A stretch of DNA of 64,000 nucleotides from Maribacter sp. MJ134 (GTDB lineage Bacteria; Bacteroidota; Bacteroidia; Flavobacteriales; Flavobacteriaceae): positions 1,674,001 to 1,738,000 of the forward strand of contig NZ_CP034570.1 of assembly GCF_003970695.1 (NCBI RefSeq), written 5' to 3'. The translations under genes were made by a program, and so were the position numbers. The first letter of the stretch is position 1. The number at the start of each line of letters is the position of its first letter. Below are positions 1-9,806 of the stretch, piece after piece. A model generated the notes under the pieces. The model saw nothing but the letters and a program-made list of their open reading frames with translations, was not told the origin of the DNA and did not search any database.

Positions 1-957
<957 letters not shown>

Positions 958-1058
958 CAAACCTTCTTGTTTGCTTACTTATTATGTATTCGTACTCTTT
1001 TCTGTAATCGCACACCATAAGGCGTACGATCAAGATTCGTGTTTCTTTCTTTTTAGGT

Positions 1059-1193
1059 ATATACGACACTAATGTCGTATATCCTGTTCCAATATGTCAA
1101 TGAACGTTCATGCCGGACTTGATCCGGCATCTCCTCGGCAAGGTACCGACCTTGGTCGGTGCTATCCCTCGGAGTTTCCCGCATGCGCGGGAA
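1059..1193 (-). repeat. Four tandem palindromes in the tRNA-Ala/23S spacer
   Basis: Four perfect inverted repeats follow one another: a 10-bp stem at 1059-1068/1073-1082, an 8-bp stem at 1110-1117/1123-1130 (ATGCCGGA..TCCGGCAT), a 7-bp stem at 1145-1151/1154-1160 (ACCGACC..GGTCGGT) and a 7-bp stem at 1176-1182/1187-1193 (TTCCCGC..GCGGGAA). The last three are G+C-rich, unlike the surrounding AT-rich spacer, and resemble REP-type palindromes. In the precursor RNA they would fold into a row of hairpins just 5' of 23S. A role in rRNA processing, or origin as a mobile palindromic repeat, is inference. Confidence 0.7.
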
Positions 1194-1197
1194 TTCG

Positions 1198-1271
1198 TGG
1201 AGAATATCGGAGTCGAACCGATGACCTCCTGCGTGCAAGGCAGGCGCTCTAGCCAGCTGAGCTAATCCCCC
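1198..1271 (-). tRNA. tRNA-Ala (TGC)
   Basis: The reverse complement folds as a 74-nt tRNA. The acceptor stem GGGGGAT pairs with ATTCTCC, the discriminator is A, the T-arm carries GGTTCGACTCC and the anticodon loop TTGCACG gives anticodon TGC (alanine). The CCA end is not encoded. It lies in the 16S-23S spacer after tRNA-Ile, the usual order in flavobacterial rRNA operons. Confidence 0.97.
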
Positions 1272-1404
1272 AATTACTAGTAGTTAGCAATCAGTAGTTA
1301 GTAGTTAGTACAACTACCACTCAACTTCTAGAATTTCCTGTTCAGTATTTCAGTCTCAATGAACGTTGCCCGGTTCTCCCTTAAAAAACCCTTGGGCCCA
1401 TTAG

Positions 1405-1478
1405 TAGTCCCAGGCAGACTCGAACTGCCGACCTCTACATTATCAGTGTAGCGCTCTAACCAGCTGAGCTATGGGACT
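1405..1478 (-). tRNA. tRNA-Ile (GAT)
   Basis: The reverse complement is a 74-nt tRNA with acceptor stem AGTCCCA/TGGGACT, discriminator A, T-arm CAGTTCGAGTCTG and anticodon loop CTGATAA, so the anticodon is GAT (isoleucine). It is the first spacer tRNA after 16S. The first base pair is A-T instead of the common G-C. CCA is not encoded. Confidence 0.97.
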
Positions 1479-1645
1479 GTCCCTACACTACAGCTCCCTA
1501 GGAAGCATGTAACGTATTTACTTATATATCGTAATTGTGGAGTTGTTGTAGATAGTGATGGTCAAAATCGAATTATAAATCGAAAAAACGGGACCGGGAA
1601 CTTCTTCCGAAAAGGTCAGGGACCGTCCTTAAAGGACAATCTCTA

Positions 1646-3175
<1,530 letters not shown>

Positions 3176-3440
3176 TGTTCTGTATATATTCGTCCCAACC
3201 ATTCCAACGTCCGTCCACGGCCCCGATTCTCTCGATTTAATTCTATTCTTCCCGAAACCCTAAGGCCTCGGGAAATCACTTGATTCTTTTTCTCTACCTA
3301 AAAACCGAAACGGTAACCCCGAAAGGCACCACTCAGCTCTTATTCTCTCCACAATATTTCAATGAACTCCTGTAATCCCCTAACGCTCCGAAAACATCAC
3401 TGTCTCCACGTTAGCACTTCAAGTATCTCTCAAAGCGGGT
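3176..3440 (-). other. rRNA operon leader (no protein gene)
   Basis: About 265 bases separate the predicted rRNA promoter from the 5' end of 16S. No credible coding frame lies here; the short frames that run in from 16S are artefacts. The stretch should be the transcribed leader that pairs with the 16S trailer for processing. I did not identify a clear antitermination box. Confidence 0.6.
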
Positions 3441-3480
3441 GCAAATATAAGAGTGTTTTTTGAATTAAAAATAAAATTCA
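3441..3480 (-). promoter_or_regulatory. Probable rRNA operon promoter
   Basis: On the minus strand TATATTTG (complement of 3442-3449) matches the Bacteroidetes -7 element TAnnTTTG. The -33 box is weak: only a T-run and no clean TTG at the right distance. Upstream on the same strand (about 3450-3520) lie long A/T tracts of UP-element type, as expected for a strong stable-RNA promoter. The distance to 16S is about 265 bases. Confidence 0.6.
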
Positions 3481-3725
3481 CATCTTTTTTAAACTTTTTT
3501 TCTCTCTTTTTTTTAATGCTCTAAATCCTAGGTCATTATAGAAATTAAAAAATCTAAATGGGCATTGAATTTAATAAAATACTTCCATCCCCACAAATCT
3601 TCACTAACGAAAATTATGGACATCATTACAAAAACACTGGTCTTCACTCTTCAAAAGGAATCAAGGCTTCTTTTGAGCAACTATCCAGATGCTTATAAAC
3701 GTTCGAAAAAACAACATCATAATAT
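3481..3725. other. AT-rich spacer between divergent rRNA and thrS operons
   Basis: No gene was seen. The left part holds the T- and A-runs upstream of the rRNA promoter. The rest is ordinary AT-rich intergenic sequence with no convincing hairpin, riboswitch or small open frame. Confidence 0.5.
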
Positions 3726-3726
3726 A

Positions 3727-3757
3727 TTGTGCGCCTAACTACTACGCATTATCTTTG
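3727..3757 (+). promoter_or_regulatory. Promoter of the thrS-infC-rpmI-rplT operon
   Basis: TTG at 3727-3729 is followed after 20 bp by TATCTTTG at 3750-3757, matching the Bacteroidetes sigma-A consensus. Transcription would begin near 3763-3765 and leave a leader of about 20 bases before the thrS ATG. The GTG at 3729 that would extend thrS lies inside this promoter, which supports the downstream start. Confidence 0.75.
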
Positions 3758-3782
3758 CCCATTACATATTATACCGATTATA

Positions 3783-5723
3783 ATGATTAAAATAACGCTA
3801 CCAGATGGTTCCGTTAGGGAATTTGAAAAAGGTATCACTCCGATGGAGATTGCCAAGAATATAAGTGAGGGATTTGCAAGGAATGTGATTTCAGCAAAAT
3901 TTAATACCGCTATCATCGAATCTTCCACTCCTTTACATGAGGACGGATCTCTTGTACTTTATACTTGGAAAGATAAAGAGGGCAAAACTGCTTTTTGGCA
4001 CTCCTCCTCACATATTGTTGCGCAGGCCTTGGAGGAATTATATCCTGGAGTGAAACTAACCATAGGTCCGGCTATTGATAATGGCTTTTATTACGATGTA
4101 GATTTACCGGAAGGAACTATCTCAGAAAAAGATTTTCCTTCCATTGAGAAAAAAGCACTGGAAATTGCCCGTGGTAAGCACGATTTTAAAATGAAATCGG
4201 TCACGAAAGAAGATGCGCTTAATTTCTACAGAGAAGAAGGTAATGAATACAAGATAGAGCTCATAGAAAACCTTGAGGACGGAACGATTACATTTTGTGA
4301 CCATGACACCTTTACGGATTTATGCCGAGGCGGTCACATCCCCAATACCGGAATTGTTAAGGCGATTAAAATCCTTAGTGTTGCTGGTGCCTACTGGCGT
4401 GGGGACGAAAACAAACCTCAATTGACGCGTATTTATGGTATTTCGTTCCCAAAGCAAAAAGAACTGACAGAATATCTTGCTCTTTTGGAAGAAGCTAAAA
4501 AAAGAGACCATAGAAAACTAGGGAAAGAACTAGAGCTTTTTACTTTTTCTCAGAAAGTAGGTCAAGGGCTTCCGCTTTGGCTTCCTAAAGGTGCAGCATT
4601 ACGCGAACGATTAGAAGGATTTTTGAAAAAAGCGCAGAAAAAAGCAGGTTACGAAATGGTGGTAACCCCGCATATTGGTCAAAAAGAACTTTACGTTACT
4701 TCAGGGCATTATGCTAAATATGGAGAAGATAGTTTTCAGCCCATAAAAACTCCTAAAATGGATGAGGAGTTTCTATTAAAACCAATGAATTGCCCCCATC
4801 ATTGTGAGGTCTACAATTTTAAGCCACATTCCTATAAAGACTTACCCAAACGTTTTGCAGAATTTGGCACGGTCTACAGATACGAACAGAGTGGAGAATT
4901 GCACGGCTTAACAAGGGTAAGAGGATTTACCCAGGATGACGCCCATATTTTCTGTACACCAGATCAGGTAGATCAAGAATTTATGAACGTGATTGACTTA
5001 TCTCTATACGTACTAGGTTCGTTAGGTTTTGATAATTTTACCGCCCAGGTTTCTATAAGAGACCCTAAAAACCCTGATAAGTATATTGGAACGGTCGAAA
5101 ATTGGGAAAAGGCAGAAAATGCCATTATCAATGCTGCCAAGGAGAAGGGACTGGATTATGTTATTGAAGAGGGTGAAGCTGCGTTTTACGGCCCTAAGCT
5201 AGATTTCATGGTCAAAGATGCGCTGGGAAGAAACTGGCAGCTCGGCACAATCCAAGTAGATTATACGTTGCCAGAGCGTTTTGACCTGACCTACAAAGGG
5301 AGCGACAATGAGCTACACAGGCCTATTATGATACACCGGGCACCCTTTGGAAGTATGGAGCGTTTTATAGCTTTATTACTAGAACATACGGGAGGTAATT
5401 TCCCGCTGTGGCTTATTCCTGAACAAGCTATTGTATTGCCCGTAAGTGAGAAACATGAAAAATATGCGGAAAAAGTTTTAAAATCCCTAGAAAATAGCGA
5501 AATTCGCGCCCTCATTGATAATAGGAACGAGACTGTTGGCAAAAAAATCAGGGAGGCAGAGATGAATAAAATCCCCTTTATACTGATAGTCGGAGAAAAC
5601 GATGAAAAAGCAAATACCATATCCGTTAGAAGGCATGGTGGAGACGATTTAGGAGCCATTACCATAGAAGAGTTTAAAGACTTGGTAACTAAGGAAATAA
5701 ATAGTACTTTAAAGTCGTTTTAA
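3783..5723 (+). CDS. thrS: Threonine--tRNA ligase
   Basis: Class II aminoacyl-tRNA synthetase that charges tRNA-Thr in the cytoplasm. From the ATG at 3783 it has 646 residues, about the family length (E. coli 642). An N-terminal TGS domain (about 1-62) is followed by the editing domain, the catalytic core with the zinc-site motif [10 protein letters not shown], motif 2 (YRYEQSGEL, then [11 protein letters not shown]), motif 3 ([11 protein letters not shown]) and a C-terminal anticodon-binding domain. An in-frame GTG at 3729 would add 18 poorly conserved residues but sits within the promoter, so ATG 3783 is preferred. It leads the operon with infC, rpmI and rplT, 30 bases before infC. Confidence 0.97.
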   Translation: MIKITLPDGSVREFEKGITPMEIAKNISEGFARNVISAKFNTAIIESSTPLHEDGSLVLYTWKDKEGKTAFWHSSSHIVAQALEELYPGVKLTIGPAIDNGFYYDVDLPEGTISEKDFPSIEKKALEIARGKHDFKMKSVTKEDALNFYREEGNEYKIELIENLEDGTITFCDHDTFTDLCRGGHIPNTGIVKAIKILSVAGAYWRGDENKPQLTRIYGISFPKQKELTEYLALLEEAKKRDHRKLGKELELFTFSQKVGQGLPLWLPKGAALRERLEGFLKKAQKKAGYEMVVTPHIGQKELYVTSGHYAKYGEDSFQPIKTPKMDEEFLLKPMNCPHHCEVYNFKPHSYKDLPKRFAEFGTVYRYEQSGELHGLTRVRGFTQDDAHIFCTPDQVDQEFMNVIDLSLYVLGSLGFDNFTAQVSIRDPKNPDKYIGTVENWEKAENAIINAAKEKGLDYVIEEGEAAFYGPKLDFMVKDALGRNWQLGTIQVDYTLPERFDLTYKGSDNELHRPIMIHRAPFGSMERFIALLLEHTGGNFPLWLIPEQAIVLPVSEKHEKYAEKVLKSLENSEIRALIDNRNETVGKKIREAEMNKIPFILIVGENDEKANTISVRRHGGDDLGAITIEEFKDLVTKEINSTLKSF

Positions 5724-5753
5724 AAAATTAAGTTTAACTAAAAATATGAAGTC

Positions 5754-6311
5754 ATAGCAATACGTAAAAGATTTAGACCCCAACCAAGAAGGGAAAACAA
5801 AAATCCCCATAATATCAATGAAAAAATACTTGCTCCAGAAGTAAGGTTGGTTGGTGACAATGTAGAAGTTGGTGTTTATCCTATTAGGAAGGCACTGGAC
5901 ATATCTAAAGAACTGGAATTGGATTTGGTAGAAATATCTCCCAAAGCTAAACCTCCGGTCTGTAAGATTATCGATTATAAGAAATTCTTGTACGAACAAA
6001 AGAAAAGGGATAAGGCAATGAAAGCCAAAGCCTCTAAAGTTGTCGTAAAAGAAATACGTTTTGGTCCAAATACGGACGATCACGATTATGAATTTAAAAA
6101 GAAGCATGCTGAAAAGTTCCTTAAAGACGGAGCAAAATTAAAAGCGTACGTGTTTTTTAAAGGAAGGTCCATCGTTTATAAGGATCAGGGAGAAATATTA
6201 TTATTACGATTGGCATCGGAATTAGAAGAACTAGGGAAGGTAGAACAGATGCCAAAATTGGAGGGTAAGCGAATGACCATGTTCATTGCTCCTAAGACAA
6301 AAGGTAAATAA
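5754..6311 (+). CDS. infC: Translation initiation factor IF-3, predicted ATA start
   Basis: IF-3 binds the 30S subunit, keeps it apart from 50S and monitors start-codon pairing. The frame opens after a TAA at 5739-5741 and has no ATG, GTG or TTG until TTG at 5847, deep inside the conserved N-terminal domain. The conserved beginning (A-I-R-K-R-F-R-P) is preserved directly after an ATA at 5754, so ATA is the likely start, giving 185 residues. The IF-3 N-domain ([13 protein letters not shown], then [16 protein letters not shown]) and the C-domain ([13 protein letters not shown]) are complete. E. coli infC likewise uses a rare start (AUU) for self-regulation; that logic may hold here. Confidence 0.93.
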   Translation: MAIRKRFRPQPRRENKNPHNINEKILAPEVRLVGDNVEVGVYPIRKALDISKELELDLVEISPKAKPPVCKIIDYKKFLYEQKKRDKAMKAKASKVVVKEIRFGPNTDDHDYEFKKKHAEKFLKDGAKLKAYVFFKGRSIVYKDQGEILLLRLASELEELGKVEQMPKLEGKRMTMFIAPKTKGK

Positions 6312-6451
6312 CACCTTCGGCTTCGCTCTGCGACCGATGGTTCGGCCAATCTTAAACGGTAAGCCGATTATATAAAATACTGAATTTTGTTTGCCTTTAA
6401 GTGGACATATTCAGCATACACAAGTGAGATTAATACTTAAAATAGGAGAAA
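6312..6451 (+). promoter_or_regulatory. Structured leader before rpmI (possible L20 autoregulatory element)
   Basis: A 140-base gap lies between infC and rpmI. CGGCTT at 6318-6323 can pair with AAGCCG at 6361-6366, and ACCG at 6333-6336 with CGGT at 6357-6360. Small hairpins, CGC-TCT-GCG at 6324-6332 and TGG..CCA near 6338-6348, fit inside, so the whole folds as a branched structure. In Bacillus and E. coli the rpmI-rplT genes are repressed by L20 binding a leader. That this fold does the same is inference. Confidence 0.4.
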
Positions 6452-6649
6452 ATGCCTAAGCAGAAAACAAAATCCAGTGCCAAAAAGCGATTCAAGCTTA
6501 CCGGTACAGGTAAAATCAAAAGAAAGCACGCTTTTAAAAGCCACATTCTTACGAAGAAGTCTAAAAAGCGTAAGCTTGCTTTAACACATGATACTTTAGT
6601 ACATCAGCACGATGTAAACAGTATTAAAGAGCAATTAAGATTAAAATAA
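6452..6649 (+). CDS. rpmI: 50S ribosomal protein L35
   Basis: A 65-residue, very basic protein with the L35 signature ([20 protein letters not shown], then a [18 protein letters not shown] segment). The length is normal for the family. It is the third gene of the thrS operon and is separated from rplT by 91 bases. The ATG at 6452 follows AGGAGA at 6444-6449, a rather clear Shine-Dalgarno sequence for this phylum. Confidence 0.97.
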   Translation: MPKQKTKSSAKKRFKLTGTGKIKRKHAFKSHILTKKSKKRKLALTHDTLVHQHDVNSIKEQLRLK

Positions 6650-6740
6650 TTGTCCTCTAACAGGTAAATTTATTAACCATGGAGTTAGGCTTAAAACAAA
6701 GTGTCAATTTTGACCGCCTACTACAAAAAAATTAAAAGAA

Positions 6741-7085
6741 ATGCCAAGATCAGTAAATGCAGTAGCTTCAAGAGCCAGAAGAAAAAAGGTGATGAAGCAA
6801 GCCAAAGGATACTTTGGAAGACGTAAAAACGTCTGGACAGTAGCTAAAAATGCGGTTGAAAAAGCGATGTTATACGCTTACAGAGACCGTAGAAACAAGA
6901 AAAGAACGTTTCGTGCACTATGGATAACACGTATCAATGCGGGTGCTAGGTTACACGGAATGTCTTACTCTCAATTTATGGGGAAAGTAAAAGCTAACAA
7001 TATAGAACTTAATAGAAAAGTACTAGCAGATTTAGCGATGAACCACCCAGATGCTTTTAAAGCAGTTGTAGATCAAGTAAAGTAA
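6741..7085 (+). CDS. rplT: 50S ribosomal protein L20
   Basis: A 114-residue basic protein beginning [19 protein letters not shown], with the L20 core ([12 protein letters not shown], then [16 protein letters not shown] and INAGARLHG). It binds 23S rRNA early in 50S assembly and in several bacteria represses its own operon. It is the last gene of the operon and a strong hairpin terminator follows at 7107-7137. Confidence 0.97.
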   Translation: MPRSVNAVASRARRKKVMKQAKGYFGRRKNVWTVAKNAVEKAMLYAYRDRRNKKRTFRALWITRINAGARLHGMSYSQFMGKVKANNIELNRKVLADLAMNHPDAFKAVVDQVK

Positions 7086-7106
7086 AAAATAAATTATCTC
7101 ACTTAT

Positions 7107-7137
7107 AAAAATCCGATTCTAACGAGTCGGATTTTTT
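7107..7137 (+). terminator. Rho-independent terminator after rplT
   Basis: AAAAATCCGA at 7107-7116 pairs with TCGGATTTTT starting at 7127, around a 10-base loop, and ends in a T-run (7132-7137). It lies 21 bases after the rplT stop codon. Confidence 0.85.
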
Positions 7138-7176
7138 GTGTTATATCCTAAACATAATTTTATAGCTCAGGGCAAA

Positions 7177-7599
7177 TCAATTTCCAAAGGCGGTGACTAC
7201 CAGGCTTCTGCCAGATGCATTGTTTCGGTGTTCACATAGATAGATTCCTTGCCAAATCCCTAGATTAAGCCTGCCATTTGTAATTGGTATCTGCACCGAA
7301 GCACCCATCAAAGCGGCTTTTATATGTGCCGGCATATCATCAGCACCCTCGTAGGTATGAATATAATAAGGTGCATTTTCCGGAACCATTGTATTCAAAT
7401 GACTTTCAAAATCCACCCGAACCGTGGGGTCCGCATTTTCATTTATGGTTAAACTAGCAGAAGTATGTTTTATAAATACCTGCAACATTCCCGCCTCTAT
7501 TTTATCTATCTCGGGAATCTCCTTTAAAACAATCTCCGTTATAATATGAAATCCCCTTTTAAAGGGTTTAAGTTTAAATTCTTTCTGATACCAGTGCAT
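7177..7599 (-). CDS. YjbQ family protein (UPF0047)
   Basis: 140 residues, the usual size of this small cytoplasmic family. Signature segments are present: FIKHTSASLTINENADP (about 47-63), a DDMPAHIKAALMG segment and GIWQGIYLCEHRN near the end, which supply the conserved His, Asp and Glu residues of the metal site. E. coli YjbQ has weak thiamine-phosphate synthase activity, which gives the database name, but the physiological role is unknown. The gene is divergent from the HAD phosphatase gene, with 92 bases between them. Confidence 0.9.
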   Translation of the reverse strand: MHWYQKEFKLKPFKRGFHIITEIVLKEIPEIDKIEAGMLQVFIKHTSASLTINENADPTVRVDFESHLNTMVPENAPYYIHTYEGADDMPAHIKAALMGASVQIPITNGRLNLGIWQGIYLCEHRNNASGRSLVVTAFGN

Positions 7600-7641
7600 A
7601 CTTGTCTATTATTAAATAAAGGTAAAACTTTAAAACAAAGG

Positions 7642-7672
7642 CAAAGATATTGTGCGTATTGAAATACCTTTG
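7642..7672. promoter_or_regulatory. Divergent -7 elements between the YjbQ and HAD genes
   Basis: CAAAGATA at 7642-7649 reads TATCTTTG on the minus strand (towards the YjbQ gene), and TACCTTTG lies on the plus strand at 7665-7672 (towards the HAD gene). Both match TAnnTTTG and lie 20-45 bases before the starts. Neither has a good TTG box at the usual spacing, so this is a moderate call. Confidence 0.45.
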
Positions 7673-7691
7673 ACCTCAAATATATCACCCC

Positions 7692-8495
7692 ATGAACTTA
7701 TCCAAGGTAAAAATGGTCGTTTCCGATATGGATGGGACATTATTAAATTCCCAACATGAAATGAGTCATCGCTTCTTTGAGCTTTTTGAAGCGCTAAAGG
7801 AGCATAATGTGCTCTTCGTTGCGGCCAGTGGAAGACAATATAATAGTATTCTTGACAAGCTACACACCATTAAGAACGATATTATTGTGGTTGCTGAAAA
7901 CGGAGGTTTCGTAATGCGAAAAAATGAAGAGGTACTGAGTACGCACCTACCAAAATCACAACAACAAAAAATCTTAAAGGTACTTTCCGAAGTTTCTAAC
8001 GTACATACCGTTTTGTGCGGGAAAAGAAGTGCTTATCTTACCGGGGAATCTGAAGAATTTACAGCCCTTTTAAGGCAATATTATTCCGCTTTTAACATCG
8101 TGGACGATTTAAACGGAGTTGATGAGGAGATCATAAAGACGGCAATCTATCATTTTGAAAGTTCCGAGGCATTTATCTACCCCCATGTGCAACATTTAGA
8201 GGTTGATTTAAAGGTAAAAGTCTCTGGACCCAATTGGGTAGATATCTCTAGCCCTAACGCCAATAAGGGCTTTGCCGTTGAAAAACTACAAGAAATTTAT
8301 GGGATTTCACCAGCTGAAACTATGGTCTTTGGTGATTATAACAATGATTTGGAAATGTTGGGGCTTGCAGATTTTAGTTTTGCCATGGAAAACGCCCACG
8401 ACAATGTAAAACAAGCTGCTAACTACCAAACTGCCAGCAATGATGCATTGGGAGTAGAGCGCATTTTGGAACAACTTGTAGCACAAAAGCGCTAG
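7692..8495 (+). CDS. Cof-type HAD-IIB family phosphatase
   Basis: 267 residues. The catalytic DMDGTLLNS motif is near the N-terminus (nucleophile Asp12, general acid Asp14), a Lys-containing motif III lies around residues 170-200, and FGDYNNDLEM at about 218-228 supplies the magnesium ligands. The layout with a large C2B cap is that of Cof/YbjI-type sugar- or cofactor-phosphate hydrolases; the substrate cannot be told from sequence. The 3' end overlaps the convergent gene at 8492 by 4 bases. Confidence 0.92.
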   Translation: MNLSKVKMVVSDMDGTLLNSQHEMSHRFFELFEALKEHNVLFVAASGRQYNSILDKLHTIKNDIIVVAENGGFVMRKNEEVLSTHLPKSQQQKILKVLSEVSNVHTVLCGKRSAYLTGESEEFTALLRQYYSAFNIVDDLNGVDEEIIKTAIYHFESSEAFIYPHVQHLEVDLKVKVSGPNWVDISSPNANKGFAVEKLQEIYGISPAETMVFGDYNNDLEMLGLADFSFAMENAHDNVKQAANYQTASNDALGVERILEQLVAQKR

Positions 8496-9754
8496 GTCTT
8501 TTGTTTTTTCTTTTTTGCCGCTGGGAACAAGACATTGTTCAAAATAAGTCTATATCCTGGAGAAGTGGGATGTAGTTCCAATTCTGTTTTAGGGTCCCCT
8601 ACCCTATGCTGATAGTCCTCCGGGTCATGGCCTCCATAGAACGTAAAAAAACCTTTTCCCTTTATTCCATGGATGTACCTTGCCTCCTCGTTCAGTTTGT
8701 TTTCACCAAGCACCAATACGGTGGGCTTTAATTGGTTTCTATTAAATGCCGTGGTTTGCCCCATAAAACCTTTGACCAAAGCGGTATGGTTTTGACAGAG
8801 CATAGTCGGAACAGGGTCCCACTTCGCAGAGAAATCCATCAAAGAGAAGTAATCGGATTCTTTGGGTACGTTACCCCTTTTAGAAGTCATATCTATAGAA
8901 GAAAACTCGTATTTTAAAGGGCTCCGCTCCAATATAAAATCCTTAAAGGCAAAAGTGTTATTAAAGTCTAAACTAGCTTGATAGTTAGGGTCCGATGCAT
9001 CACCATCGAACATTGGCTCGCAAATATCAACACCGTCCGCCGCTAAGGCAATATCAAAGCTATCCGTAGCCGAACACATAGCGAACATAAATCCGCCACC
9101 TATGACATAGTTTCTAATTTTTAGGGCAACCGCCCCCTTTTCTTCCGAAACTTTATCGTAACCAAGCTTACGTGCCAATTTCTCAGACTCTTTCTTACTA
9201 TCGATGTACCAAGGGGTAGCCCTATATGCACCATAAAACTTACCGTATTGCCCCGTGAAATCCTCATGATGTAGGTGCAACCAATCGTACAAGGCCAACT
9301 TATCATCCAAGACCTCCTCATCATAAACCGTTACATATGGAATCTCTGCATAGGTAAGGGCCATGGTTACCGCATCGTCCCAAGGTTGGTTTCCCTTAGG
9401 CGAGTAGACCGCTATTTTGGGTGCTTTTTCTAATATTACCGCGTCTTGATTTTTAGAAGGACTACTTATTTCATCTAATATACGGTTGGCTTCACTATCG
9501 GAAATTACCTCAAAGGAAACTCCCCGTATTTGACATTCCTTGCGCACACTATCGCCATCGGGCAATAAAAAAGAACCACCACGGTAATTTAAAAGCCATT
9601 GTACTTTCTGTTGCTTAGAAAGCATCCAATAGGTAATCCCATAGGCCTTTAAATGGTTCTTTTGCGTATCCGCATCCATAGGAATAAGTATGGAGGAAGC
9701 TGAAATCTGAAGTGTAAATAGAACAAAGAAAAGAGAAAAAAAACGTCTATGCAT
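8492..9754 (-). CDS. Exported Bacteroidetes protein of unknown function ('asparagine synthetase B'-labelled family)
   Basis: 420 residues with an N-terminal signal peptide (about 1-19, FFSLFFVLFTLQISA) and then a conserved beginning with LNYRGGSFLLPDGDSVRKE. From memory, orthologues in flavobacteria are commonly labelled asparagine synthetase B, but I see neither the N-terminal Cys glutaminase nor an ATP-PPi loop, and an exported asparagine synthetase would make little sense. The middle (KIAVYSPKGNQPWDDAVTMA, then FMFAMCSATDSFD) resembles proteins with a class I amidotransferase-like fold, which is inference. It overlaps the HAD gene tail to tail and lies downstream of the phosphoesterase-NTPase gene on the same strand. 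Confidence 0.75.
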   Translation of the reverse strand: MHRRFFSLFFVLFTLQISASSILIPMDADTQKNHLKAYGITYWMLSKQQKVQWLLNYRGGSFLLPDGDSVRKECQIRGVSFEVISDSEANRILDEISSPSKNQDAVILEKAPKIAVYSPKGNQPWDDAVTMALTYAEIPYVTVYDEEVLDDKLALYDWLHLHHEDFTGQYGKFYGAYRATPWYIDSKKESEKLARKLGYDKVSEEKGAVALKIRNYVIGGGFMFAMCSATDSFDIALAADGVDICEPMFDGDASDPNYQASLDFNNTFAFKDFILERSPLKYEFSSIDMTSKRGNVPKESDYFSLMDFSAKWDPVPTMLCQNHTALVKGFMGQTTAFNRNQLKPTVLVLGENKLNEEARYIHGIKGKGFFTFYGGHDPEDYQHRVGDPKTELELHPTSPGYRLILNNVLFPAAKKKKQKT

Positions 9755-9806
9755 AAGCTAATATCTAAAATTTTGTCCGTTACATTGACATTTTGACAGT
9801 TAAATA

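Noticed and set aside
3481..3782. T-box or other riboswitch before thrS
   Set aside because: The promoter lies only about 30 bases from the start, so there is no room for a structured leader.
5847..6311. infC starting at TTG 5847
   Set aside because: It would remove about 30 residues that are conserved at the IF-3 N-terminus; the ATA at 5754 keeps them.
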